Shown here: piece by piece, positions 50,729 to 63,340 of the stretch
Layout of the letters: each line of letters begins with the position of its first letter
How positions within the stretch are numbered: position 1 is the stretch's first letter
Source: Serinus canaria
Taxonomy: Eukaryota > Chordata > Aves > Passeriformes > Fringillidae
NCBI RefSeq assembly: GCF_022539315.1
Contig: NC_066313.1
Coordinates: 27,193,059 to 27,257,058 of the forward strand
Length of the DNA: 64,000 nucleotides
Direction of reading: 5' to 3'
The notes under the pieces: generated by a model
Seen by the model: only the letters and a program-made list of their open reading frames with translations
The model's database searches: none
Told to the model about the DNA's origin: nothing
Made by a program: the position numbers and the translations under genes

Positions 50729-51420
50729 AAGCCGGGGCCGGGGCCGGCGGGACCGGGAAGGATGGCGAGGGCTGCCCAGGAGGTGGCAATCGGGAGCCTC
50801 TTACGGGAGTGGAGCAAAGGTGGAGGGAGGCTCCCAGGAAAGAGGTGGCTGCCTTTAAGGTGGGTTTATTTGCCTGCCAGATGGGAAGTCTGTGACCAGC
50901 CCCTTAGAACAGGTAAAGGCAGTAAGGCTTCTCCACCCACTCGCCTTGATCTTTCATCACCACCGTGGGCCAGGCGGGCGCTTGTGCAACGTGCGCGCCG
51001 CGCTCGGGAGGCTGCGGGAGAGGCCCATGCGCTGCCCGCAGCTGCCCGGGCACGGAGGCCGGAGCCGGCGGGGGCTGCGAGCCGGGCCCCCTCTCCGGCC
51101 AGCCTGGGGCTGAGCGCCTGCAGCGGCGGGATGGAGCTCTCCCTCGGGCTCCTTCTCCTCTGGGCTCTCCTTCCTCCCGAGGCGCACGGCAAAGAAGGTA
51201 AGCGTGGGACCCGCCGCCGGTCCCTCTGCCTGGAGGGCTGGGCTGGGGCGCGCAGCGAGAGCGACCTCGCTAAGGGGCAGGGAACGGGAGGTGGCCCACG
51301 CGTCTGGGGCTCCAGGGACACCTCCGAGGGACTGGGGGGTCAGGGAAGGGCAGCCGGCAGTGGGGGGACCACGGCCTGGCAAATCCCATCCGAATCTCGG
51401 TGGTTTAGTGAACGAACCCC
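50729..51420 (+). promoter_or_regulatory. EPHA1: CpG island / TATA-less promoter of EPHA1
   Basis: GC-rich, CpG-dense region around exon 1, starting with GCCGGGGCCGGGGCCGGC. No TATA box is seen upstream of the start codon, as expected for a CpG-island promoter. The transcription start cannot be placed from sequence alone. An ATG at 50762 opens a frame that stays open, in frame, into exon 1. Confidence 0.7.
51131..51197 (+). CDS. EPHA1: EPHA1 exon 1 (signal peptide)
   Basis: First coding exon of an Eph receptor tyrosine kinase, which binds ephrins on neighbouring cells. It encodes Met-Glu-Leu-Ser followed by a leucine-rich hydrophobic core (LGLLLLWALLP) and a plausible cleavage region EAHGKE, a classic signal peptide. 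The exon ends AAAGAAG|GTAAGC, leaving one base of a split codon. The start is chosen because it begins the signal peptide; the upstream in-frame ATG at 50762 would add 123 residues of low-complexity, CpG-island-derived sequence before it and is not credible. Intron 1 spans 51198-54296. Confidence 0.82.
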
Positions 51421-54296
51421 GGTATGTTCTCGCCCTCGTTCACCTCCTCCTAGTTGAAGCACAAATGCCTCCGCATATCCAGTGATCCAAGAGAATTCTG
51501 CCCCTGTTCCCCTCAAACACGGGCCTTGCAGATAACAAGTTTAAACACAAACTCAGAAAGTTTCTCTCCTCCTCTGGCAACACCCCCGCAGCTTCCTCAG
51601 GAAGCCCTCCTAGGAGTTAACCCTTATGAGCAAGCGGACAGTCATTTTATCGGAGTTTTTATCTACCCTACTCCTGGAAGACGGAGCTGGGCTTTAAAAT
51701 TTCCTCTTCCACCTCTTTAGGCTTCCGTGTTTCCCTTCCCTGTACCACTTACTCCCTTTTATTAAATGTAGTGATTTTCTTTTTCCTTCCATCTTGGTAG
51801 TTGCACAGTGGTTATGAAACGTGGGAGAATGCTAAGTTTTACTAGAGAGGTGAGGGAAGTGCCAAATCTCGGCTCTGTTTCCTACCTCCTCCTGCAGTCA
51901 ATTCCTGCTAGGGAGTTCTGTTTTGTACAGCAAGAGGTGTTGGGGCTTTTCCATCCCAAGGACAGTCCTCCTTCACTTTTCAAGGCTCTGGATTGAGGGG
52001 ACTTAGTCACAACTGGCAGTTCAGCCATGGGCTCAGCTCTGGTTCTGCGAGTGCTCAGTGATCTTTTAAAGGCTCTTTGACAAGCACGTTTCCACTAAGG
52101 ATCCAGCTACGTGATGGGTGCAGTTGGCAGACCCAGTGGAGAAGGCCAGCCTGGGTGAGAAGGAACACCGGGTGGCACCGCGCAGGCTTCGGTTTCCAGA
52201 AGCGTGTGACCAGTAGTTGGCAGTAACAGTCAGGGACCTGTCTGCCCGCTTCTCCCCTATCTCAGCCATCTCATCTGGGCTGTGTCTGTGATCCACTCTT
52301 CCTTAACTTGTCTGTCAGGGAAACAGCTCATTTTCCAGGCGTCCTCTCTTATCTGAAGCCTTTCTTCTTTTTGGGGACACCTCTTCCCCTGTGGCTGGAC
52401 AGCCACATGAGACTCCTAGCAGCAAAGCTGTGGACCAGAGAGTTAGTAGTCCCTGAAGACTTTATTCCTCTGCCTCTGTAGTCTTACTGACTCAATCATC
52501 CTTTCTGTGGAGAATCCCTGCTGTGCGATTCACTTTAAGAAGTACTTCTTGGCAATGGGCTTTGTCCCACCTGCACTCAGCAGCTGAAGGAGCTGTCATT
52601 GCTGGCAGTGCAGAGCATGGCACAAGAGCTCTGCCAGATTCCTGTCCTGGCCACTTCCAAGTTCCTTTCCCCTTGCTCTGCTAGAGCTTGCCATGCTGTT
52701 CACTCCACATTGCTGCTCCACTCCTGAAGAGGATGGGATGGCATAGATGTTATCTGAGTGATGGTTCTGGCAGGACAGGCTACCTCACCCTCTGAGCTTT
52801 TGGAGCTAACCACAAAAGAATATTATCTCAAATAAAGAGATTGAGAGTAGAAGGGAAGTGAATGAGAAGCCTTGTCTGGACAGGGAGTCTGTGGCTAGGA
52901 AGGTTTTGCCATATGACCATACTGTGAACACTTCAAACTTGCAAAACCTGGATTCCTGCTTTTCCCCTTTCCCATCCTGAAAGGGTGTTTCAGAGGTGAG
53001 AACAGCAGCGCAATCCCTCTTATCTCTGATTCTGGGCCCACAGCCTGCTTCCTCATTCCTCAGGACTCTTGCTGATCTGCACTTTACACTATTACTTATA
53101 GTTGGCAGGGAGTATTTGTAAAACAGTCAGATGAGGGGGAGGAAACCTGGTTATTTAAATGCCATTTAAAAATCTCCCCACTCCTACCTTTCACCCCCAG
53201 ATTCTTTTCTGAGATGTTCAGAAACGACCCCTCTGAATACACCCACAGGAATCTAAAAGGGAATCCAAAGAATTTTTCCTGTTTCCTATGTTCCTAAGCT
53301 GGGACTTTGATAGGTGCACAGAAACCAGTAGTCTGTTCTGGCAGCACCGGCAGACCCAAAGGCAGGCACAAAGCTGCACATCCCACAGTGTGTCTTATTC
53401 CAACTCCTCTGCTTTCTCAATGTTTGCCTACAAAGTGACACATTTTTAAACGTGTCTTCAGATCAAGACTTTAGGCCGAACCGTGATCGCGTTTTCAAAT
53501 TCCTTTGAGGGCTAAAAATGAACATACCAATGATTTTCTCCTTTGTCACACGACTCCAGGAGCGAGGTTTAAAGCAGCTGTGCAATACCGCAGGAGGTGG
53601 CCGTGCTGTGGCCGGAGCCATTACTCTCTCTCGATGTCCCGGCCAAAAAAGTCGGAAGGTTGGGAGAGGGTTAAACGATTTCTAGGCCATCGTCTGCTGG
53701 TGGACAGTTTGAGTTAGAAGTAGGGGGCTCATCAATTTGCACAAGTGATGCATCTCCGGGCTTTTGGGTACCGCGACAATAGAAAGTCCCTTCTACAACT
53801 TCACACTGCCTCTGAACTTTCCTACTGTGTTTCAAGTACTGAATAGTCCCTCCAGGCGACACTGATTGATCTTTTGTGTTGGTAATTTATTTGATTGCCT
53901 TCCTCTTCAGCCATTTAGTTTGCTGCCTTCCTATTTCAAGGAAAGATGTGTTCAGCTGCTCATGCCGGGTACCCATTTGAATAGGCTTCAGCCTCCTTCT
54001 TCCTTTTTGGGACAGTTTTAGGAAGTGATAAAATTTGTCAGGGTTGAGTTTTTTGGATGTGTATAGGAGGGGGTCTCATATATTAGTAAAAACTTTTAAC
54101 TCCTGACTAACTGCCCTGTCTCGTATCTTTCCGTCCCTCCTCTAGTCATGCTTTTTGAACGTGAAAGGTTTCAAAGGATGGTGGGGTTGAGAGAGGAAAT
54201 GCAGGCTTTACCTTTGACAAAACACGGATGAAACCATTCTGTGGGCTATATGATTTGGGTCACCGATTTATTTTTTCCCTCTCCTCTGGTTTTCAG
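51198..54296 (+). other. EPHA1: EPHA1 intron 1
   Basis: 3.1 kb, GT at 51198 and TTTTCAG ending at 54296. Apart from the remainder of the CpG island I recognise no repeat, exon or RNA gene in it. Confidence 0.7.
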
Positions 54297-54364
54297 TGGA
54301 TCTACTTGACACAAGCACTGCACAGGGTGAACTGGGCTGGCTTCCCGACCCTCCGGAAGTAGGG
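54297..54364 (+). CDS. EPHA1: EPHA1 exon 2 (start of ephrin-binding region)
   Basis: 68-bp exon between TTTTCAG and GTGAGT. Joined to exon 1 the split codon gives Gly-Val or Val at the junction, followed by DLLDTSTAQGELGWLPDPP. The pattern LLDT...A.GELGW..DPP is the start of the Eph ligand-binding domain; the residues DTS, AQGELGWL and DPP fit EPHA1 better than other Eph receptors, whose equivalents are less similar in the same positions. The exon length and its phase (ending just before the codon for the conserved Trp) match the Eph gene structure. The gene is partial: the large third exon, the fibronectin domains and the kinase lie beyond the window. Confidence 0.85.
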
Positions 54365-55120
54365 GTGAGTACCCACACTCAAGGAAGGGGAGCCATTGGC
54401 AGTACTAAATTATGGAAAAATATAATCCATGTTGAAATTTTACCCTGCCTCTGGAAACTGAGCTTCTGAGGCTCCACCCCCTCCTGGACATTTTAGGCTT
54501 TATAAGTCTCTCTCCCTTCACCTGTGCAGGCTCACCCCTAGCCAGCTTTTTAACGACTGATGCCTATTGACTTCCAGTATGATTTAACATATCCTTGAAA
54601 TATATTGTTTCCATGAAGTAATAAAGCAATGAAGAAAAATGAAAAAATAAATAATCTCCCAGTTTTTCATTCTGTTATGCTGCACATAAATCTCACGTCT
54701 TTTTTCCACAGGAAAATAGGTAGAACAAAAGTATTTCTGTCTCAGTCTATCAAGAAATTAGAAACACATTATAGGTTTTTTAATTCAGCAGCTGACTGAC
54801 GAAATAACTGTTAACTCATGGGGCAGCAATCTGCCTGTGTGGGTGGGCTGCAAGATTCTTGGACTTTATACCAAGCAGTGGTGTTTGGTCACACAGCTGA
54901 CAATGAGAGAGGAATTTCTCTTTGTTTTGTGACTGTAAAATTGAGTTGATGGAAGTGCTTCAAAATGTACTCCTGAAACTGCTGCAACAATGGACCCCAA
55001 CAGACAGCTGCACTCTCAGCTATTTTTGTGCAAGTTCAGCTATTTTGTATGAAGCATAGCTGGGCAGCCCCTCTGGTGTCACAACCTACATCAGTGAAGG
55101 TGGTTTCCTCTGTAGCAGCA

Positions 55121-55214
55121 GTGCTGTGGGAGTGGTGGAAGGAAGACACAAAGACAAGGGAATTTAGGTGCTGTGGGAGTGGTGGAAGGAAGGCACAAAG
55201 AAAAGGGATTTTAG
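55121..55214. repeat. 47-bp tandem duplication
   Basis: Two adjacent units starting GTGCTGTGGGAGTGGTGGAA, with three substitutions between them. Confidence 0.93.
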
Positions 55215-57384
55215 GGACTATGATGTGGTAGTTAGCACATATTTTAATACACAGTTTCAGTTCCTCATCCGTACTCTTGTGTTTGTAGCAAGTCCCAAGC
55301 TTTCCAGTGGAGACTCCTCACCCTTCCTGCTCTAAAGTAGACCTGGAGACAGCCTGTTCCTAACTAATTTCCGTAACTCTCCTCTGTAATGTGCTGTGGC
55401 TGGTTTAAATCCACCCCAGCCTCCTCCTCCTTCCTGGCAGCACTGCTGGGTGAAGTAGAGCCAGACAGTGAGGTTCTCCTGTACTGGCATAACTGCATTT
55501 GTTTCATTAGTAAAGCTGTTTTGGTTATTATTAGTAGTATTATTACACCCTGCTCAAAACAGGTGCCCTGGTGAGACATACATGTAGATCATGTTTTGCC
55601 CATTGTTCCCTTTGTTGTCTCATCAACTCTCTGTGTGGTAATTTTACCCCAATTCTAGGCTCCAGGCATGTTCAGGATGAAGTTTGCCTCTTGAGCAGAT
55701 TGAACAAAACAACTGAAAAGTGTGTTCTGAAACCAAAATCTGATAGAAAATCAAACCTTTATTACAGAACATCTGAGTGTTGCACAGTAAGTTCCGAGCA
55801 GTGTGAGGAGTTAGCAAATCCTTCTGCTTGTGCTATTTGCTTTTTAAAATATGCATATTCACAATTTAATTGTAACTGAGAATTGTTGAAAATTATGGGG
55901 AACATGGCCTGAGAGAAATCAAAACTAACAGATCAGGATATGGATGACTGATAAAACAACAGAGGATGAAGAATAGATCCATTGACTTCTCATGAGCAAG
56001 TCTTTTGAGGAGATTTGTCTAGTTACATAATTTCCCAATAACTGTTAGGTGGAAGTCCGACAAATTGCCACAAGCAAAAAGGGAACAATGGCTGATTCTC
56101 TTGTAGTGAGAACTTTGAACAGGTTTTTCTGAAACTATTCCTTCAAAATGAAGAATTAAGTATGTTCAAAAAAGAACGGAAATTAATTCAGAACATTTTT
56201 TGACAAAAAAGGGCCAAGATTAGTACTGAATAATCTGACTAGGTTGATTAGTAACAGGCTGGAAACATCTGAGCTGTGTTGCACACAGAGCTGAAGGGTG
56301 TACTTCATGTAACACTGCTACTTGTACCTAACCTCAGATGCCGGAGATCTCCCATCAGGGAGCTGGATTTGTGTCAATATACTTATCGCACAGAGGAGGA
56401 ATTTGCTGTGGGGAATTTTCCTGCTTTATATGGACGAGGCCCCTGAGGCATAGCCCAGAAGAGGCTGGCTAAGTCTGTGGAGGCAGAACTACACCTTTGT
56501 TTTCTCCTCACTTGTAGCCAATGACAGAGGATGAAGTGGCTTGCCAGGTGTGGTTGTTTCATGGTCAGACCGTGGCTGTATCCAGGGCAGACAATGCTCC
56601 CATTAACACGTGGGTTCAGCCTGAGAACACCACTCAGTTTTGGGCTGCTCTTCTGTAGTTCAGAACTTCTGCACCACATTCGCCAGCATCTTGCCTAAGC
56701 TTATGGGTGGTCTTTGAGTGAAAGTCTCTACTTTAAGTGTCTGTAGAGTTTTGTTTGTTGAAAGGTTTGTGCTAGCTTGCTTTGTAGTAGCTACTTAGAA
56801 AGGGTTTTATTCACTTTAGGCTACTATTGGAAAGCAGGCTTTTAAAGAGGCAGACCGTAGTTCCTACAATCCCCTTTTATCTACCTTACCACCCACCTCC
56901 CCCCTCCTCTAACATATTCCTTGATAATTCTTTTTTGGCTTTGAAGTTCTGCCACAGCAACACCAGGTGGGCATAGAGAGGTGTGTTACAGTACTAGTGG
57001 TAGATTTCCACCTTTTAACATACATTAGGGAACCAATGATGGCCACTTTGAAGGTGTCAGGAGTACAGAATTTGCTTGCTCTTACATTTCTTTAAGACTC
57101 CTCATGCTGCACAAACAGCCTAGCTACCTGAACTGGTTTCAGATACCACTGAAACTTCAAAAAGGACCTCTCAAATCCAATCATGAACAAATTCACTTAT
57201 CAGGCATAGTGGCACTGCTTCTTGGCAGTTTGTAAAATGACATTATAAAAAGTTATTAATCACTAATTTGCTTTCAAATATAATTGCATCAGCTGTGAGC
57301 AGATTGTGATGAGGAGTTATGCTTTCCTCTTGCATTTTGCTTTTAATAGACGAGGCCCTAAGCCACCCCAGCCTGGCTTTGAAG

Positions 57385-57462
57385 TCAGCCTTGTTCTGAG
57401 CAGGGGATTGGAGTAGAGAACCAAAGGTCCTTTCCTGCCTAAATCTTTGCTTCTGTGGGATA
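57385..57462 (+). mobile_element. CR1 tail (sense), eroded
   Basis: GAGCAGGGGATTGGAGTAGA, then GGTCCTTTCCTGCCTAAATC, the sense 3' end of CR1. Confidence 0.7.
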
Positions 57463-60400
57463 ATTTAGAATTGTTTGTTCATTAGAATTCTGAGCTTGAA
57501 TTTTTAGCCGAGGCACAAAATGTCCTCATGATTTTACATTTTGATTTTTTTTCATGATTTTATGTAATATCTATTCCTTTAGATTTTCTGTATCAGTTTA
57601 TGTATGACTACAATACAACATACTGAGCAATCCAATATTTATCTTTAATGCTGTGATTATCTCATTCCCAGCTTGTGGGCCTATCTTGAAATTTTCCTTT
57701 TATCCACAATTTCCAATTTTTGTCTATGTGATTAGTACTTGCATAATCCATTCATACTCCCATGAGTACATGTGAGTACCTAAGTTCCAAGCCATTTGTG
57801 CTGGAGAATGCTGCATGTTGGGCTTCTCAATATGACTTTCTCTCTTTATATTGTTGAATGAATTGTAAATTAAACACACTTCATTTTTTTTAGCTACTAC
57901 ATTTTCTTGGGAGATGTGGTTTCACCAGTCTTTGCTTGTAAAAGGGTCCTCTTTCATGGTGAACTTCATTTTTAACTTGGATGTATGTTATTTCAGGAAT
58001 CACATGAACACCACTGCTGCCAAATTGTGCCATATTTATTACATATTAAAAGTTTGGCAAGGCTCAGTTCTCAGCTGGTAGCTGCTTTGTGGAGCTTATT
58101 TTTCCCAACTTATATTCCTGCTTGGATCACAGCATTATTAAAGCTTCCCAATGACTTTCTTGGTCTCCCTTCCAGGCTGCTATTGTTGTCAGTCTTTTAT
58201 TCACAGTGAGGAGGAGGACATAATTATTTTCCTGCCTATTCCATACTCTTGCTTGCTTCCACACATACTTCAAAGCATTGCTATCAGTTTCAAGCTTTCT
58301 TTGAGTTTCCCAGTGTGCACAGCACTTGATCAGCTCAGCTTTCCCAAAGTCTACTTTCAAACAAGACTAAGGATAGGCATGAAATGCCAGTGGCCTAAGT
58401 GGCATTAGTATCCCAAAGGCTATCAATTTTTTAATAGCTACTAACTACAACTACTGTGGCTCCAAAACCACTTGAAAACTTTGGAAATTATGTGATGATT
58501 CATGTTCAGGAGCAAGAGTTTTGAGTTCTGCCCCTCATGTTCCATGGAAAGTTTAATTATGACCACAGCAACTGCCAAAGCTATGTGAATACAATTTGAT
58601 TAAGCAAAAAAAATCAGATAATTTCTTTTGGGGTTTTTTATGCTGTTGCTGTCCTATTAAAGTCCAGGCATAGTTCAAACTCTACACTGATAAATTTTTA
58701 GGTAATAGACTAGATCAAGTACCTGTGACCTGTCAGCAACTTCTATATCACTGACCACACCATAACATTTGCATGCCTTCAGGTTCTAGCAAGGTAAGGT
58801 TGTGTTCCACCAGACTCAGCGGTCCCAGATTTCAGTAACAGCTGATGGCTGGTTTCTGTTCCACCACTTCTTGGTCAGACAGATAGTCCTGGTCACAAAG
58901 GAAATAGTGTTATGGGGCAAAGAGCCTTCAACCTGCAAGCAAGTCCAGCACAGCACTCCTATCTCGTTAAACCTGGGCAGCTCACTGAGTCAGACTCAAT
59001 GATCACTTAGTCAGACTTGATGATCTCTTACTCAGATAGTCTTACTTGGAAGAGTCTCAGCCAGTCAGCTTTTTGTAGCATCCAAAGGTCGTGTGAAAAA
59101 CAGCCATCAGAAAAGCTCTTCTGTGCACGTCTTCCCACAACTGTTGTTCGTGCATGTCCTTTAGGTGCTAACACAGAGGAGTGCCATCACCTCTGAAGCT
59201 GGAGTAGAGCAGCAGTGTACACCTCACTGCTCTCAGTTAAGTATCAGGCATAGGGGATTAGGTCCCCTGAGTGAACAGGATCTGTATAGAAATAAGGGAA
59301 ATATGCTTAGTAAAGTCAACAACTACCTGGAAATGAAGCTCTGGCTTCAGGGTTGTATCCTGACATGACCTGCTGCTGTTGATCTGTAGACTGGTGGAGA
59401 GATATTTGTTGATGAAATCCTGTTAATTGAAAATTAGTTATTTTGTGTCAGTTTGGGAGACAAGGAAAAAATTGTTATGCATATCCAGATATGCTTTACT
59501 CAGAACTGTGAGAAGAGGGAATACAAACCAGTGAGATGAGAACGAGTGAAGTGTAAATTAATAGCTGTAGGGAAGGCCAGATTGCATGAGCCACGGCAGT
59601 CTAGGAAGGAGTCACTGCCAGAGACCCAAGTAACAGCCTTGGCCAATGCACTCAGTGTTGTGACCTGAAGGGCAGAAAAGAGCACATTGTGAGCTGAAGA
59701 TGCTGTACAGCCATGACATTCATCACCATGGCTGCTTGGGCACTGGGGTGGTGACAGCCCTGTTGCCTGGCAGCTCCAGAAAGCTGCTTCACTCTTTTAT
59801 AGCTGTTGAATGAGTGGACAAGGTTCACTGAACTTCCTCATGTCAACACAAAAGCAGCACAAGTCAGATGGAGCTTGGAGATTACCCTGCCTATTGCATG
59901 GTCCTCCAAGAAGACTAACAGGCTATTTAAAATAATAATAATATTAAAACCCAACCAACCAAACAAACAGAAAACCCAAACAAAACAACTTCTATTATAA
60001 TACCAACTAAAATACTGGTGAGTTTGCAGGCAAGCAATTAGAAAGAAAAGGCTTTACATCTTTTGTTGCCTGTTGTGTCCTTGAAGGATGAACCTATGCT
60101 TTGAACTGTGATTCTCACTATCTCAGAGGCAGATCTGCAGAAAAATATTCCCATGATTTATTTCTCAAAAGGTTATTTCCATTGTTTCCAAGGCCTAGTT
60201 TCTGGCTTCTCTTTGCTTGACCTGAATATTGGCTGCTCCTCACATGACTTTCAGGCTGCCATCACCTGCAGCTTCTTTTCTCCAGGCAGGCTTGATCATC
60301 ACCATCAAGGCATAATTACCCCATCCCTGTGTGGGATTCCACCTGATCCATCTTTAAAGGAACTTTTACAAACAGAGCAACTATTGCCCATCACCATCAG

Positions 60401-63254
60401 ACTAATTTCCAGCTTCTCTGTAAACACTAGAAGTACACTTGACACACCATACAAAACCACAGCTCACAATATAAAGCCCTTTACCTTGAAAAAATGAAAA
60501 AAAAAATCACTTCCATTTACAATGGATCCTATGCAATGTAACGCAAAAATAACATGAGAGCTAACATTTGCTTTATTGGTTATGTGGCTTTAGCCATGAA
60601 TTCTGAACTCTTAAGATGCACAATCTGATTTTTCACTCCTGTCCTTTTTGTAGTTATTGGTACTGTTAGTGAGTGGTAGTAAAAGAAGTGTTCCAAACCA
60701 GCTAGGTGAAATGTTGGATTAGAGTATCATTAACACTCATCTAGCACCATCTGTTATGACCAGAACTGTTTTCATGCAAGACCTTAATGTGGTCAGGCAG
60801 TTCAGAGAATGAGCAGACAGCAGAACCTGGGTTTGATAAACAGGTTCTGTAATCAATGCACTGGCGCTTGGTGTCCCACATGAACACCTTATCTTTCCTT
60901 AAGAGCATGAGTACCAGTTAAATTGAAAGGACATGGGTGGGATGGAGACCTATGTGCTAGTGCCCCAAAGAACGAGTAATTACATAATGGAGTTGCTCCT
61001 CCCTGAAAATAACCAATGGATCATTGTGGGGAAAAAATATATCATCCCACCCATAAAGATACTGTAGATAAGTAAACATCTCTTCTGTGTTCAGTTGTGT
61101 CAAAGGCTCCATGATGATGTGATGAAATTAAAATTGCCTGACCATAGCCAAATGATCAAAGGAATAAGAGCAGCCTCAGCTGTTCTCAGATTTAAAGTTA
61201 CAGGACTCATGAAGTGTCTAGATGTCACCACGCTTCTTTCATCATCGTCATCTAAATTGTCTTCCACACCAGCAAAAGAACTTCAAAGAGTATTGAGAAA
61301 CTTTCAGTAAAGGGTCATAGAAGCTTCAATTTTAGAATACACCACTGTGGTGATGCTATTTTTGGTTGGCTGGTCCAGCTTGCCTCCTGACAAATTTTTG
61401 TCAGATGTATTTCAACTGAAGAGAAGCTCTTAACTGCATTAAAACAGGTGCCAGCAAGGTGCCTCTCTTGTCACTGGCTTTCCTGTGAGGAAACTACACT
61501 ATGATTGTAGCACAGCTGTAATTACCTTCAATGCTGAGTCTGTTCCAGGAAGGCTTTTTGGTCATGGTAGCATGCAAATGCTATACAAAAATCAAGACAC
61601 TCCACAGGCAAGATTGCAGCCAGGGAAAGGGGATAAAAACTGTTCACACGTGGCACATGTTTTCCTAGGTGGTTTCAGGCTTGCCACACCAGTGATGTAT
61701 TGTTGCTGAAAAAGGTTGCTGTTTTGGGGCCTTGCAATTTTTCTTCAGGAAGAGATTTAATGGACTCTCAATTCTGTTGAAAATTAAAAGAGATTGAGAC
61801 ACACTTACAATGCACAGGTACACTGTAGCTGGCCTCATTAACTTAGCTGGTCTTTTAGTCTTAGTGAAATTTTCTAACCCAAAGTTAAACAAGTCATTAG
61901 ATTTCAGCACATGAACTCCTTGACTTTTCCAGTTGGAATTCTTATTAGCTTTTCCAGTGGAGACATGCATCTTAGTTTAGTAACTTTAAGCCTACTGGCT
62001 AGGCTTGCCTAGCTTTTGCTTCTGTAAGTCTCAAAAGTATCACTGTGCCTTTCCTTGGGGGGCTGCAGACCACAGATTGGAAGTCACAGTGCTGAGGTAA
62101 TGTGAAAGCAAATGAGATAGGGGTCACATCAGGAAGGCAGGCTCTTTTCTGAAAGGAGACAGGGCAAGTCCCTGGCAAGCTGGAGACGGAGACAGTATTC
62201 TTACTGCGAGCCACAAGTCTTATGGCTCCAGTCTCAGCCTACAATTTGCAATACTGTCACAGTCTGCTGCCTCTGTCACTGGTAGCCTACCTCTCCGTTA
62301 GCAGGGATGAAATTTGTATTTGTCAACATTAAAAGCTTGTTTCCTTCCTTTTCTTCACTACTAAAAAAGGCTAAAACCAAAAGAGACCACTTCATTGATG
62401 CCTGCAAAGCCTTAAACAATGGCTCCAAGGTGTGCAAACTGTCTCTTATACCTGATGGTAGATCCTAGGAAGAGTAGCCCACAGATGGATGAAGGAATCA
62501 CAGCTTGTCCTAGATAGGATCCTTGACACAAAGCTAATCTAGAGAATGTTTATTATACAGAAAAAACAGAGTAAGTATTCCGTAGGCTCTAGAGCTTCAA
62601 ACTGTAAAATAATTTCAGAGTCAATAAAGGCAGGCACTAAAAGGCACATACCTTATCTTATCTTTGGATTTTTACTCACATGGCAGACCAAAACAATACT
62701 GTTTACTACAAATATCTATCGGTGCCCTTCCAGGTTGTCATTGAAGTCATTCTGAACCGCTTTTATAAAGACAAATTTCTTTATATGGATTCAAACCAAT
62801 ACAAGGAAAGTTGCTTCCCTTTTATCCTTTTTTCTGAACTCACAGTGTTTTAAGGTTATTGACACAGTACCTTTACTTCGAGGTTGTTTTTCACTTGACT
62901 CTAATTGATGTGCTGGAATAATTTTGCTCTGTATTACACCGCCACGCCAAGATTTTTAAGAACAAATCTCTGGAAGTAGGTGCCTGTGTTAGTATATGGG
63001 TTTCTGAGAAGGACGGGAAACCTGTTTGTTCTCAAATTCAATGGCTATGTACTTAAACTTTTTAGGAAGCCAAGCTACTAACCTATGGCACTTTCCTGAA
63101 TGCATTGGCATTTGTTTTCTTAGAAATTTTTAAAGAATTCTAAAAGATTTTAAGAGTTTGAAGACTAGTTTAAGGATAGTTTAGACTCTAACTTAAAAAA
63201 TAAGAGAGTTTAAAAGACATTTTAAAGAATAAGATGCAAAGACTTTAGAAACTC

Positions 63255-63340
63255 TTCAGCTTGCTTGGAGCAGGAAATTGGACTAGATGATCTTCAAGGG
63301 TCCTTTCCAGACTAAATCTTTCTATGATTCTGAATCTCAT
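63255..63340 (+). mobile_element. CR1 tail (sense)
   Basis: GCTTGGAGCAGGAAATTGGA, CTAGATGATCTTCAAGGGTC and CTTTCTATGATTCTG, the typical sense CR1 3' end including the terminal octamer. Confidence 0.88.

Noticed and set aside
50145..50729. 194-codon open frame on the plus strand
   Set aside because: Its last third is antisense CR1 and the rest has no family resemblance, splice context or conservation signal that I can see.
58980..59050. Repeated AGTCAGACT(C/T)(A/G)ATGATC words
   Set aside because: Faintly like CR1 tail words and weakly tandem, but not long enough to classify.
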